Part shown: positions 9,427-17,930 of the stretch, in pieces | Numbering within the stretch: the first letter of the stretch is position 1 | How the letters are laid out: every line of letters starts with the position of its first letter | NCBI RefSeq assembly: GCF_003946645.1 | Contig: NZ_RHOU01000005.1 | Span: 1 to 64,000, forward strand | DNA from: Lapidilactobacillus wuchangensis | GTDB lineage: Bacteria > Bacillota > Bacilli > Lactobacillales > Lactobacillaceae | Direction: 5' to 3' | Length of the DNA stretch: 64,000 bases | Notes under the pieces: model-generated | What the model was told of the DNA's origin: nothing | The model's input: the letters and a program-made list of their open reading frames with translations, nothing else | Databases searched by the model: none | Made by a program: the position numbers and the translations under genes

Positions 9427-9469
9427 AAAAAGGGCAGCTAGCTCAGCTAATTGAGTTACTGCTCTTTTT
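9427..9469 (+). terminator. Terminator after ackA
   Basis: AAAAGGGCAG pairs with CTGCTCTTTTT around a long loop, followed by a T-run. Confidence 0.75.
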
Positions 9470-9528
9470 GTTTTAGACTATAAGTAATGACTTAGAAACA
9501 GGTGTCGATTTTGTGGGGAGTGTTGTTG

Positions 9529-9993
9529 ATGTCACCAACTTATTTATGGCTGGCGTTAGTCATTGTGTTGTTTGATTTGGTTGCGCTAATTACCAACCTG
9601 GGCAAATTAACTTACCATGCTCATTGGTCAGCCACTCGGTTGATCATTGGGGCTATCCTTAGTTTGGCCTTGCTTGCTTTAATTATTTCGATCCAGCAAC
9701 GGCGAGATGTAGTTCAATTAATCATTTTAGGAACTTTTCTACTCACCGTGATTACGTGGATGTTGATTCGCAAGGGGGTGGGGCAAAAGTATGTGTTGCT
9801 TTCACTGAGTACGAATGGTTTAAAAGATTGGCGAGCAATTCGTGATTTTCGCATTACAAAGTTGAGCGAACAAACAAGTCAATTGGTTTTAATTGATTTT
9901 ACGCAGCGTGAATATAAATTAACGATTAATCAGAGTGAGGCTACATTGACTGATTTTGTGCAGCAACACTTACCAAAAACAGATTTGCAATAG
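9529..9993 (+). CDS. Small integral membrane protein of unknown function
   Basis: 154 aa with about four predicted transmembrane segments in the first 90 residues (WLALVIVLFDLVALI, LIIGAILSLALLALIISI, LIILGTFLLTVITWMLI) and a soluble C-terminal domain. I do not recognise the family. ATG 9529 has GGGGAG upstream; GTG 9502 is less likely. Confidence 0.7.
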   Translation: MSPTYLWLALVIVLFDLVALITNLGKLTYHAHWSATRLIIGAILSLALLALIISIQQRRDVVQLIILGTFLLTVITWMLIRKGVGQKYVLLSLSTNGLKDWRAIRDFRITKLSEQTSQLVLIDFTQREYKLTINQSEATLTDFVQQHLPKTDLQ

Positions 9994-10088
9994 TTTAAAC
10001 GCAGCATGTTAATGGCGCCAGTCCAGAACAGGTAGTTGTATTTTTGACTGGTGGTTTTATGATTTTAAAAAGTAGTGGAGGATTTAAT

Positions 10089-10868
10089 TTGAATACCGAA
10101 TATCGTGGCGTTGTTTTTTTCGACTTAGATGGCACTTTGCTCAATGAAAATTCCGTGGTTAGTCCAGCGGTCGGTCAAGCAGTCAAGCAATTGCGTCAGA
10201 ATGGCTATTTACCAGTGATCAATACGGGGCGCTCGCCATTAGAAATTGTGGCAGCTCGTGAAGCCACGGGAATTGATACTTTTGTTTCGCTGAATGGCAG
10301 TTATATTGAGCACCGGCACCAATCGCTTTATCAAGGCAAGATTGAAACCGAAATTGTTCAACGAGTTGTGACGTTGGCTGATAAATTAGGGGATCAAGTC
10401 GCTTTTTATACGACTGATCAAATTAAAGCCAGTGCCCATAGTCAGGATTTGGCGGATGCGTATAATTTGATTCATACGCCAATTCCGGCAGTCGTACCTG
10501 ATTTTTATTTACATCATGATATTTTGATGTTGCTGTTGTTAACAAGAACCAATGACCATTTTTATCATGAGCAATTACCAGAGTTGACTTATTATCGGAA
10601 TAGTCCGTTTTCAATTGATACGGTGCGCAAGGGTAATTCTAAAATGCATGGTATCAAAACTTTAATGGCTAATTTGAATTTAGTTGGGTTGCCAACTTAT
10701 GCCTTTGGTGATGGGCCTAATGATTTGCCAATGCTCAGTTATGTGGATCATCCAGTCGTCATGGCCAATGGCATTGCTGAGGCTAAGGCCCAGGCTGAAT
10801 TTATTACGAAAAGTAATCGGGAAGATGGCATTGTGACCGGATTACAACATTTTGGCTTGATTAAGTAG
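10089..10868 (+). CDS. Cof-type HAD-superfamily phosphatase
   Basis: About 259 aa. Motif I FFDLDGTLLNE, motif II INTGR (Thr), motif III KGNSKMHGI and motif IV FGDGPNDLPML are all present, with a type IIB cap between. Such enzymes dephosphorylate sugar phosphates or cofactors; the substrate cannot be told from sequence. Start TTG 10089 follows GGAGG by seven bases; an upstream ATG would add an unlikely leader. Confidence 0.88.
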   Translation: MNTEYRGVVFFDLDGTLLNENSVVSPAVGQAVKQLRQNGYLPVINTGRSPLEIVAAREATGIDTFVSLNGSYIEHRHQSLYQGKIETEIVQRVVTLADKLGDQVAFYTTDQIKASAHSQDLADAYNLIHTPIPAVVPDFYLHHDILMLLLLTRTNDHFYHEQLPELTYYRNSPFSIDTVRKGNSKMHGIKTLMANLNLVGLPTYAFGDGPNDLPMLSYVDHPVVMANGIAEAKAQAEFITKSNREDGIVTGLQHFGLIK

Positions 10869-10876
10869 TGCTGATA

Positions 10877-10987
10877 ATGGCGAAAACAAAAAATGTCCGG
10901 CCATTAAAATTGTGTTTAGCTGTGGTTGTCACGGCTGCTTCTTTAGTATTAGCACAACGACGAATCCCGCTGCGGCGAGTAAAATAG
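10877..10987 (+). CDS. 36-aa hydrophobic small protein, uncertain
   Basis: A short frame directly after the HAD gene: basic N-terminus MAKTKNVRPLKL, one hydrophobic stretch CLAVVVTAASLVLA, then a basic tail QRRIPLRRVK. The layout resembles a single-pass or secreted small protein. An in-frame GTG at 10868 overlapping the previous stop is another possible start. No family recognised. Confidence 0.4.
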   Translation: MAKTKNVRPLKLCLAVVVTAASLVLAQRRIPLRRVK

Positions 10988-11042
10988 TTGTTAGGTTATT
11001 TGTGCTAGCTGGGTAACCACTGCATTTTTGGCGGCTTCATGT

Positions 11043-11048
11043 TATAAT
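11043..11048 (+). promoter_or_regulatory. ssrA promoter -10
   Basis: TGTTATAAT, an extended -10 hexamer about 17 bp before the tmRNA 5' end. Confidence 0.5.
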
Positions 11049-11065
11049 ATTAGAGTGCCGAATTT

Positions 11066-11429
11066 GGGGGTGTTCTGGATTCGACATGTGTATCTGTGCG
11101 CGAATTGCATTCCGTAGGTTACGTCTACGCTAAAACGTTACAGTTTATATAACTGCAAACAAACAAAATTCTTACGCAGTAGCTGCCTAAAAACCAGCTA
11201 GCGTGATCCTGCTGAATTTGCCTAAGGTTCAGATTCTGGGTCTCAAATTAATTAGGCTACACTTAATTACGCGGTCCGAATAATTAAGAAGAGCTTATCA
11301 GACTCGTTGTTGATGGTTAGCCAGGTGGTGCGGCGCGCATCAACGATTAAATTTTAAATAGTACTACTATGAATGTAGACGTTGGCGTGGCAGTATGCAT
11401 GGACAGGGGTTCAATTCCCCTCACCTCCA
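11066..11429 (+). ncRNA. ssrA: tmRNA (transfer-messenger RNA)
   Basis: The 5' end GGGGGTGTTCTGGATTCGAC and the 3' TpsiC arm GGTTCAATTCCCC followed by CACCTCC-A form the tRNA-like half; GGGGGTG pairs with CACCTCC. The tag frame at 11155-11190 reads ANKQNSYAVAA then stop, a typical proteolysis tag. Rescues stalled ribosomes. CCA is not encoded: the bases after the discriminator A are TACA. The last bases form the attachment core of prophage 1. Confidence 0.96.
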
Positions 11430-11431
11430 TA
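11416..11431 (+). repeat. attL of prophage 1 (16-bp core)
   Basis: TCCCCTCACCTCCATA, the tmRNA 3' end, repeated exactly at 44990-45005. Tyrosine integrase gene lies about 150 bp inside. Confidence 0.9.
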
Positions 11432-11457
11432 CAGCTTTATACAATTGATAACAGGAA

Positions 11458-11498
11458 TGGTACAAATGCTTACAGTAGTAAGTGTTTGTGCCATTTTT
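11458..11498 (+). terminator. Phage-supplied terminator just downstream of tmRNA
   Basis: TGGTACAAATGCTTAC pairs with GTAAGTGTTTGTGCCA (with G-U pairs), then five T. It lies just inside attL and would end tmRNA transcription after integration. Confidence 0.75.
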
Positions 11499-11531
11499 GT
11501 TTGGCAGGAATATCAATAATACATACAGAAA

Positions 11532-11559
11532 ATGTGGCAAATGTGGCACGTATGTGGCA
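11532..11559 (+). promoter_or_regulatory. Integrase arm-type sites, left arm of prophage 1
   Basis: Three ATGTGGCA copies (11532, 11541, 11552), matching two copies near the other end (44912, 44923). Direct repeats flanking a tyrosine-integrase core are the hallmark of arm-type binding sites. Confidence 0.65.
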
Positions 11560-11584
11560 AGCCAAAGTCAATTTTATTCAAAAA

Positions 11585-12799
11585 CTATTCAATTGCTTGG
11601 TTAATTATGTTGGAATAAATGACCTCGGCGTTGTTAATTCCGACGTTAGTAGGGTGAACATATTGTTTAGCAGTGAAGTTACTATCGGCGTGACCAAGGA
11701 TCGCGGCCAAGTCAACCATATTGGCGCCAGCTTCACTTGCTAAAGTTGCCTTAGTGTGACGTAAACCGTGAATGGTGATACGTCTTATACCTTTAGCTTC
11801 GCATAGGTCAACCATCCAATCACGAGGCGTATTTTCGCTTAGGGGCATATCAGGATGGTTACGGTTAGTAAAGATTAATGTGTCGGGTGAGATAGCAGGG
11901 CGACCATACTCGTTCAGCCATTTGGCCTGATTAATGTGCCAATTATTTAGAGCAACTTTAGCGACCTCATCAAGAGCGATTGTACGGTTACCTGCTTTAC
12001 TTTTAGTGCCGCCAATATAAACACCCTCTTCACCGCGCTTCTCTGCGTGAGCGATGATTATTTGGCCATTTTTAAAGTCAATATTCTTCCACCGCATAGC
12101 AATAGCCTCACCACGACGCATGCCAGTTGTTAAAACAAGAAATAGATACGCTCTAGCCATTGACCAATCATGATTGATACTCGTATCCTCGTTTGTAATT
12201 GAGTTTAACGCCTTGATAAAATCAATTAACTCAGTACGTTCATAATAATTTTTAGTAACGACTGGGATAAATTCTTTCTTCTTACGTGGGGGCTCAACAC
12301 TATCAAACGGATTGCTAGGCATAAATTTCATCCGTACTGCAAATCTAAACATCATTTCGGCATAAGCTGTTACTTTGCGATAGCTGGACATTTTCTTAGC
12401 TAAGCTACTCATCCATTGTTGGCACGTTAATATTTCAATTTCTTTGATATACATTTTGCCAAATTTGGGCAAGATATGATTTCTAAATATTCGCTTAGTT
12501 TTTAAGGCGGTACTATCTTCCAAGTCACTAACATATATTGGCCACCAAAGATCATACACTTGTTGGACTGTGTAACCGCGTTTACGTTGGACTTGCTTTT
12601 CAACTGACTCTTTCTTTTTGTGAGTACCATGTTTTAACTCGTACTTAGCATCATCAAACGCGGTTTTGGCAGCCGTCTTTGTTTTAAAGCCATTGAGGGA
12701 TGTGTCAATACGTTTACCTGTGTGTGGATCTAGACCAAGATAGCCCTTAACTTTCCAAAGAGATTTTCCATCTTGTGTTTTATAACTTTCTATTTTCAT
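11585..12799 (-). CDS. int: Tyrosine integrase of prophage 1
   Basis: 404 aa. An N-terminal AP2-like arm-binding domain (KVKGYLGLDPHTGKR), a core-binding domain, and a C-terminal catalytic domain with GMRRGEAIAMRW (Arg), ITIHGLRHTKATLA (His/Arg), and GHADSNFTAKQYVH (nucleophile Tyr). ATG 12799 has AAAGGAG upstream; an in-frame start at 12829 does not. Drives integration into and excision from ssrA. Confidence 0.93.
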   Translation of the reverse strand: MKIESYKTQDGKSLWKVKGYLGLDPHTGKRIDTSLNGFKTKTAAKTAFDDAKYELKHGTHKKKESVEKQVQRKRGYTVQQVYDLWWPIYVSDLEDSTALKTKRIFRNHILPKFGKMYIKEIEILTCQQWMSSLAKKMSSYRKVTAYAEMMFRFAVRMKFMPSNPFDSVEPPRKKKEFIPVVTKNYYERTELIDFIKALNSITNEDTSINHDWSMARAYLFLVLTTGMRRGEAIAMRWKNIDFKNGQIIIAHAEKRGEEGVYIGGTKSKAGNRTIALDEVAKVALNNWHINQAKWLNEYGRPAISPDTLIFTNRNHPDMPLSENTPRDWMVDLCEAKGIRRITIHGLRHTKATLASEAGANMVDLAAILGHADSNFTAKQYVHPTNVGINNAEVIYSNIINQAIE

Positions 12800-12871
12800 T
12801 TTATATTTCTCCTTTATTCTTGCTTGCACGCGCTGAATTTAGAGAAAATCAGGCATCACCTCCTTAAATTG

Positions 12872-12970
12872 TGTTAAAATTATGTATACAAATAGCGTAG
12901 CGTATTGCTATGCTGATTTGTCAGTTGACGTATCCCAAACTTTGGTCGGTGAGGGGATACGTCTTTTTTA
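12872..12970 (+). ncRNA. Putative short RNA divergent from int, prophage 1
   Basis: An extended -10 (TGTTAAAAT, 12872-12880) is followed by a hairpin ACAAATAGCGTAGC / GCTATGCTGATTTGT (about 12889-12922) and a terminator GACGTATCCC / GGGATACGTC + T6 (12927-12970). The same arrangement and the same terminator sequence recur beside the prophage 2 integrase. No reading frame fits, so a roughly 80-nt RNA is inferred. Confidence 0.5.
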
Positions 12971-14209
12971 TTTGTAAAGATTTAGAATTGCTTTAGAAAA
13001 TTTATGTGAGAGATACGGTGGCACAGCGTTACCAATTTGTTTAAAAGCACTGGTACGTGAAGTTTCAAAGTAGAAATTATCAGGAAAAGTTTGAATTCTG
13101 GCCGCCTCACGGACAGTAATGGAACGATTCTGCTTTACATCAGGATGAATATAATAGTGACCGTCTTTGCAAATATGAGCGACTAGTGTATGTGATACAG
13201 CATTACTGTCTAGTGCCTTATATCTGTCTAAGAATGAGTGCTTATTCTTATGAGTCTGGTACTTTTTATCCAATTCATTATAGTGTAAATTAATACCCTT
13301 ATTTTTTGCGTCGGCAATTAACTTATAAATTTCCAAATCATTTGGTTGATTAGGACGAGCAATGTTTTGAGTTAGGGGAACTTCAGCAGTCTTTCGAATA
13401 TTAGCTTGGACAAATTTACTTGGCTTTCTATTACTATATGAATTGACCTCTTGTCCACTATGCAATTCTGGAAGATCCTGGAATAGTTCTCCAACTGTAT
13501 TAGGTGTTTCATGCAGTGTGTTGAGCTCTTTAAAGAACTCAGAAGGTTCAATAGACCCGTCTGTCCCAAAAATAATTAAACGTTCACGCTTTTGCGGTAC
13601 ACCGTATTTTGAAGAATCAATGATTTGCTTTTCAAGATGATAACCAGCTTCATTGAATTCACTAATCATTTTTGGAAGTAATGGTTCATCAAACTGATCT
13701 TTAAACGATAATAGGCCCTTAACGTTCTCGAAGATAAAGAATTTAGGGCGATATTTCTTCAAGAATTCAATGTAATAGCGATATAAATAGATACGTTCAT
13801 CCGAATCTTTCTTACTTTTGTTACGAGCTCTACCAACAGTTGAATATGCCTGGCATGGTGGCCCACCAATAATACCATCAATGTTTTTGATATTATTTTT
13901 AGCAATTTCATCATCAATTGTTGAAAAAATACCTGCAATAGTATCAGAGTTTATTTCTTGGTTCAGTGTTTTATTTTGTTGATCTAAGGGGATGTTACTG
14001 AATAGTTGATCATGATTAATTTTCTTGGTCAAATATTGGCAGTATAAGTCTAGTTTATTATTATTCTTTAGATAATAGTAAGCATCGCGTAGTTTGAGCG
14101 TTTCTGCTGCTGCAATATCCATCTCAACGTGATTGAGAATGTTAAATTCATTTGTTCTAAATCCCTCAGTAAGCCCGCCGGCTCCCGAAAACAGATCGAT
14201 TATGTTCAT
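12968..14209 (-). CDS. DNA (cytosine-5) methyltransferase
   Basis: 413 aa with all core motifs in order: I DLFSGAGGLTEGF (4-16), IV GGPPCQAYSTVG (catalytic Cys 119), VI ENVKG (161-165), VIII QKRERLIIFG (206-215) and X QIGNAVPPYLS. It should be active; the recognition sequence cannot be told. RBS AAGAGGTG precedes ATG 14209. It lies 51 bp downstream of the GHKL ATPase on the same strand. No restriction endonuclease gene adjoins. Confidence 0.93.
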   Translation of the reverse strand: MNIIDLFSGAGGLTEGFRTNEFNILNHVEMDIAAAETLKLRDAYYYLKNNNKLDLYCQYLTKKINHDQLFSNIPLDQQNKTLNQEINSDTIAGIFSTIDDEIAKNNIKNIDGIIGGPPCQAYSTVGRARNKSKKDSDERIYLYRYYIEFLKKYRPKFFIFENVKGLLSFKDQFDEPLLPKMISEFNEAGYHLEKQIIDSSKYGVPQKRERLIIFGTDGSIEPSEFFKELNTLHETPNTVGELFQDLPELHSGQEVNSYSNRKPSKFVQANIRKTAEVPLTQNIARPNQPNDLEIYKLIADAKNKGINLHYNELDKKYQTHKNKHSFLDRYKALDSNAVSHTLVAHICKDGHYYIHPDVKQNRSITVREAARIQTFPDNFYFETSRTSAFKQIGNAVPPYLSHKFSKAILNLYK

Positions 14210-14260
14210 TGTGATTCACCTCTTAGACCAGGATATCAGGTTAGAAGATAAAAGTAAACT

Positions 14261-16444
14261 TTATCTTTTAGGGGAAGAACTCTCGCCTTTCAGCACATTA
14301 ATGAAACCCTCCGATAACTCTAAAAAAAGAATGGTATTCTTTGCAAGGTCCTTAATACGACTCTCTGTTAATGATGCTGGATTATGTGCGCCAGAATGTC
14401 CTATTTTTAATTGATCCCCGAAAGTTATGCCATCACTCATTGGGATAAAAGCACGGAAAAAGTTATCTTTCCTATCACTGTTGGTTAGGCCCAGTTCGTT
14501 TGAAATTTTATTTTGTAGTTCTTTATCTCCCCTAACTTGACTGATTAGGCTATCAATAGCTTGAAAGCCACTTCCCAGACTTTTGTTTTGAAACTTGTTT
14601 GCTTCACTATTCTCCGGTCGAAGTCTTTCTTCAATTTCAACATCTGTAATTGACCTCATGGCCGCGCTAATTACATAATTAAAACTTGTGTCGTTTGAAA
14701 CCCATAGGGCGTTTAGTTGCATCATGATGGTCCGAAAGAAGTCATTAGTTTCATTCGATTGAAGTTTAAAGTACTTACCGTTCTTCAAAGGGAAAAGCTC
14801 TGATTTTGAAGTTTTACCGTTTTTTTCAAAACGAAGTATAAAGGTATCAGACCAATTTCCTTTGGGGTATTTAACAACAATACATGTTGATTGAGGAACA
14901 TCACGTTCAGATAATTGACCGTTTAACACCTCATTTCCTTCCGATTCATAAAAAGTAAAGTCGCTCGAGTCCAGTCTTTCACCTGAACTTGAATGTGACC
15001 TTTCTAAGTCAATATAGTCGAGTAGGTTAACTGATTTAAAACAAGGGATTGGTTTCGCAATTTTTGAACGCCTCAGTTTTATCTGGAAAGGCAATGTGTG
15101 ACCACTTTCTGTTGGTTTAATTGAAGAAGTGAAGGATGGCCCATTGGTTTCTTTACTTGTCTTTTGAGCAATTTCTTTTGTGGATGTACCGACGTCAGGC
15201 TGTGTGGACATAACGGTCTTAGGTTTCAAAGCAATTTTTTCAAGTTTCGCTTTCACTTGTGATCGCTCTAAATTAACTTGGACTATAAATTCGTTAATAA
15301 GATTTTTAAATTCCTCAAAGGATTTTTTAGTCGTTTGTAAGCCCTCACGATTAGTTTTTTCTGTTAAATATTGACTTGAACTATTTGCAAGGACGATTTG
15401 TCCGGCAGATCGGGTATTTGATATTTTTTTTGAGTTATTTCGTGCTGCGTTCTCTAGTGCTAGCCAATCCTCGAGTCCGTAACCAAATAGTTTAAAGTTA
15501 TTTCGGTAAATATTTATTCCTGCATCGTACGATAAAAAATCCTTGGTGATTTTACTAGGTGTAACAGAGCTGTTTTCGTATTGAAGTTGAAGATTGGACG
15601 GCTCATAAAAGTTAAATAATTTAAAGGTGATATCACCAATTTTGCGTAGCTCAGCTTGTTGCTTTTTAATATAATTTTTTATTTTGGAGAGAGTTTCATT
15701 GTAACCAATAATATCTGTCATTGTTTCTTTTTCGTCTAGTATTTTTGCGTATGCTAAATGTTTCAGGGTAAAAGACTGCTCATCCCAAGTTAGGTTAAAT
15801 GTTGACTCAAGTGTTGCGTACCTCGTTGCTTCGCTAAAGCTCATAAGGTTAGTCGAATCTTTTTCGGAGTCAGGTGAAAGAATATTAATTTCAAAGTTTG
15901 TATCATCCAATAAAAGATTCGTTAGATTTTTTCTTAGCTCATCTATGTGGATAACCTCTGGTAGTATGTCTTTGATTGTCAAAATAGTACCGTTTTTTTT
16001 ATTGCTACTAAACGTTAAGACATGAATATTGGCATTTTCAACACTGGTAGCGGTTTCTAATTCAGATTTTAGTAGTTTAAAGTGAGTTTCTATCCCAGTG
16101 GAAATGGTATGTACTTCGATGCTATTTCCTAGAGCAAATAAAGTGAAACGCCCGATTCCTTTACCACCGAGTAAACTAGGATTGTTAGTTTTAAAATTAG
16201 TTCCGGCCCTAAACCAAGTTTCACTAATGTCTTCTGGTTTAATTCCTTCACCATCATCTGAAATGGTAATCTGTTCAGGAAATTGCGATAAATCAATTGT
16301 GATTTCAGAGGCTTTAGCATCCTTAGCGTTTTTAATTTGTTCAGCAAAAACGATTGAAAGGTTCTCAGTTAGATTACTTCCTAAGAGTTCTGTCAGAACG
16401 TTAGGGGCCACTGAAAAGTTTCTTGTTGATATCTCTGGTGCCAT
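14261..16444 (-). CDS. MORC/MutL-like GHKL ATPase
   Basis: 727 aa. The N-terminal GHKL (Bergerat) fold is complete: N-box EQIKNAKDA (35-43), DDGEGI (63-68), GGKGIGRF (93-100). The middle is not recognised. The C-terminus is helical, with GHSGAHNP (682-689) before a long helix, a pattern like those of HEPN/DUF4145-type helical domains, but no RxxxxH nuclease motif is seen. Prokaryotic MutL/MORC-like ATPases are known partners of methylases in restriction-like operons. Start ATG 16444 follows GGAGG. First gene of a two-gene operon with the methylase. Confidence 0.75.
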   Translation of the reverse strand: MAPEISTRNFSVAPNVLTELLGSNLTENLSIVFAEQIKNAKDAKASEITIDLSQFPEQITISDDGEGIKPEDISETWFRAGTNFKTNNPSLLGGKGIGRFTLFALGNSIEVHTISTGIETHFKLLKSELETATSVENANIHVLTFSSNKKNGTILTIKDILPEVIHIDELRKNLTNLLLDDTNFEINILSPDSEKDSTNLMSFSEATRYATLESTFNLTWDEQSFTLKHLAYAKILDEKETMTDIIGYNETLSKIKNYIKKQQAELRKIGDITFKLFNFYEPSNLQLQYENSSVTPSKITKDFLSYDAGINIYRNNFKLFGYGLEDWLALENAARNNSKKISNTRSAGQIVLANSSSQYLTEKTNREGLQTTKKSFEEFKNLINEFIVQVNLERSQVKAKLEKIALKPKTVMSTQPDVGTSTKEIAQKTSKETNGPSFTSSIKPTESGHTLPFQIKLRRSKIAKPIPCFKSVNLLDYIDLERSHSSSGERLDSSDFTFYESEGNEVLNGQLSERDVPQSTCIVVKYPKGNWSDTFILRFEKNGKTSKSELFPLKNGKYFKLQSNETNDFFRTIMMQLNALWVSNDTSFNYVISAAMRSITDVEIEERLRPENSEANKFQNKSLGSGFQAIDSLISQVRGDKELQNKISNELGLTNSDRKDNFFRAFIPMSDGITFGDQLKIGHSGAHNPASLTESRIKDLAKNTILFLELSEGFINVLKGESSSPKR

Positions 16445-16474
16445 TGTCTATTCCTCCAACCCAGACCCAAAGTC

Positions 16475-16535
16475 TGCTATAATATTTTTGTACTGAATTA
16501 CTACCCAAAGACACTGTGCCCGCAGTGCCTTTTTA
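16475..16535 (+). ncRNA. Putative short RNA divergent from the GHKL ATPase gene
   Basis: A perfect extended -10 (TGCTATAAT, 16475-16483), preceded by the palindrome CAGACCCAAAGTCTG, faces rightward; about 25 bp later GACACTG/CAGTGCC + T5 (16510-16534) forms a terminator. The roughly 45-nt product has no frame. Same architecture as the element beside int. Confidence 0.4.
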
Positions 16536-16548
16536 TTTACATAAATAT

Positions 16549-17325
16549 TTAGAGAATAACAATTCCGTGAATTTCAAATTCATCATCCTTAGTTATTTCA
16601 ATTGGCTCATATTTTGGATTAAGTGAAATTAATTCGCACTTATTATCTTGACACCAAAATTTCTTTACATAAGCTTTTCCATTCAAGTAGCCTATAATAA
16701 TTTGGCCACTGTAAGCCTCGGTAGCACTCTTTACAAAAATAATCTGCTGATCAGCAAAAAGTGGTTCCATTGAATCACCGTTAACTAATAAAGCATAGTC
16801 ATGTGCTGGGACGTGGCCATGATAAGAAACAACATTATGCTCCTCATCCATTAAGACTTCACCGACGCCGGCACTAGCGGCACCATAGATAGTTACATCA
16901 GTATATGTATTACTATCTTCATTGATATGATCAACAAGATTAATTACACCATCTTGCTCCTTCAGCTGATTCTGAGCGTAAGTATAGACTTTGTGCTTAC
17001 GATTCTGATCTAATTGCCTAATTATTAGAATGTGATCCGATTCTTCGGAAGATATTTCAGATGGTTTAACGTTTGATTGTTCTAGTTCTTGATTATTAAT
17101 ATCTGATGATGAATTATTATTGTTTGACCAACCCATTAAGAATTGCGGAGTGGTATGAAGAATTTTTGCTATTTCTGAAATAACTGAAATTGGAACTTTA
17201 TCTATATCGCCATTTTCATAGCGAAAAATTGTTGATCGAGAGACGCCTAATTTATCGGCTATTAGGTCTGCACTAATATGAAGTACTTTGCGTCTCTGCT
17301 TAATTCTTTCTCCTACTGTGGTCAT
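16549..17325 (-). CDS. CI-like repressor, HTH + S24 peptidase
   Basis: 258 aa. XRE-type HTH at the N-terminus (ADLIADKLGVSRSTIFRYEN) and a LexA/S24 autoprotease domain: cleavage-site-like GAASAGVGE, nucleophile in NGDSMEPLF, general base Lys in GKAYVKKFW. Keeps the lytic genes off and self-cleaves in RecA-dependent SOS. ATG 17325 follows GAGGTG; TTG starts further up overlap that site. Divergent from the Cro-like gene. Confidence 0.92.
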   Translation of the reverse strand: MTTVGERIKQRRKVLHISADLIADKLGVSRSTIFRYENGDIDKVPISVISEIAKILHTTPQFLMGWSNNNNSSSDINNQELEQSNVKPSEISSEESDHILIIRQLDQNRKHKVYTYAQNQLKEQDGVINLVDHINEDSNTYTDVTIYGAASAGVGEVLMDEEHNVVSYHGHVPAHDYALLVNGDSMEPLFADQQIIFVKSATEAYSGQIIIGYLNGKAYVKKFWCQDNKCELISLNPKYEPIEITKDDEFEIHGIVIL

Positions 17326-17351
17326 AAGATAACGCACCTCCAACAAAGTTA

Positions 17352-17380
17352 ATTATAGTAATATAGTTGCAAAAATGCAA
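17352..17380 (-). promoter_or_regulatory. Promoter for cI (PRM-like)
   Basis: On the minus strand TTGCAT (17375-17380), 17 bp, TATAAT (17352-17357). Operator O1 overlaps the -35. Confidence 0.7.
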
Positions 17381-17467
17381 CAAGAAAAGTAGCAATATTG
17401 CGATTTTTATATTGACAAGTAATTATGAATGTTGTAAATTGTATTTGTTGAGTCGCAATAATGCTAC
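17366..17467. promoter_or_regulatory. CI/Cro operators O1-O3
   Basis: Three related 16-bp palindromes: GTTGCAAAAATGCAAC (17366), GTAGCAATATTGCGAT (17389), GTCGCAATAATGCTAC (17452). They bracket both promoters. A fourth copy lies at 17692. Confidence 0.75.
17412..17440 (+). promoter_or_regulatory. Early lytic promoter (PR-like)
   Basis: TTGACA (17412-17417), 17 bp, TAAATT (17435-17440), between operators O2 and O3. Confidence 0.75.
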
Positions 17468-17487
17468 AAAATCAAGGAGATGATGAA

Positions 17488-17733
17488 TTGGTTGACGTTG
17501 ATAAATTGAAGAAAATAATTAACGAGCGATCATCACAGGAGATAGTTGCAAAAAAAATCGGTGTTGACCGAAGCACTTTTTATAGAAAGTTAAAAAAGGG
17601 TGGCAATTTCAAGGTGAGGGAAGTTCAGCAATTAGTCAGCGTAATTCCTTTGACTGATGATGAAGCAATTTCCATTTTTTTTAAACCTAAAGTCGCAAAA
17701 ACGCTACTTAATAAAGGTGGTGAAAAGGGATGA
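17488..17733 (+). CDS. Cro-like HTH regulator
   Basis: About 81 aa. HTH SSQEIVAKKIGVDRSTFYRK in the first half. First gene of the rightward early operon. TTG 17488 is preferred: AAGGAG (about 17473-17478) is eight bases upstream, whereas ATG 17461 lies inside operator O3 and has no ribosome site. Its 3' end contains a fourth operator-like site. Confidence 0.8.
   Translation: MVDVDKLKKIINERSSQEIVAKKIGVDRSTFYRKLKKGGNFKVREVQQLVSVIPLTDDEAISIFFKPKVAKTLLNKGGEKG
17692..17707. promoter_or_regulatory. Operator-like site O4 inside the cro-like gene
   Basis: GTCGCAAAAACGCTAC differs from O3 at two of 16 positions. It lies within the coding region, as do some auxiliary phage operators. Confidence 0.5.
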
Positions 17734-17930
17734 ATGAATTGCTTGCAACTATTAATAAAGCAATTGACTGCTACTTGATTGATTTACAAAGTAATAAAAA
17801 AACCTTTGCAGACGTAAGCAGAGAATTACATCAACAAAGGTTTGATCATAGCAAAAGTGATTTAGAGATTGCAGTTTTAAACGAGCTACAAATCAGAAAT
17901 CAAGCTAACGCTATGAAGAAAATCATTTAG
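17730..17930 (+). CDS. Hypothetical early phage protein
   Basis: 66 aa, charged and mostly helical (LLATINKAIDCYLIDLQ). RBS AAAGGTGGTGAAAAGGG is nearly identical to those of the ORFs at 18310 and 18832. Its last eight bases overlap the end of the oppositely oriented gene at 17923. Not recognised. Confidence 0.7.
   Translation: MNELLATINKAIDCYLIDLQSNKKTFADVSRELHQQRFDHSKSDLEIAVLNELQIRNQANAMKKII

Noticed and set aside
11369-11743. 124-aa reading frame (+)
   Set aside because: Starts within tmRNA and runs antisense into the integrase.
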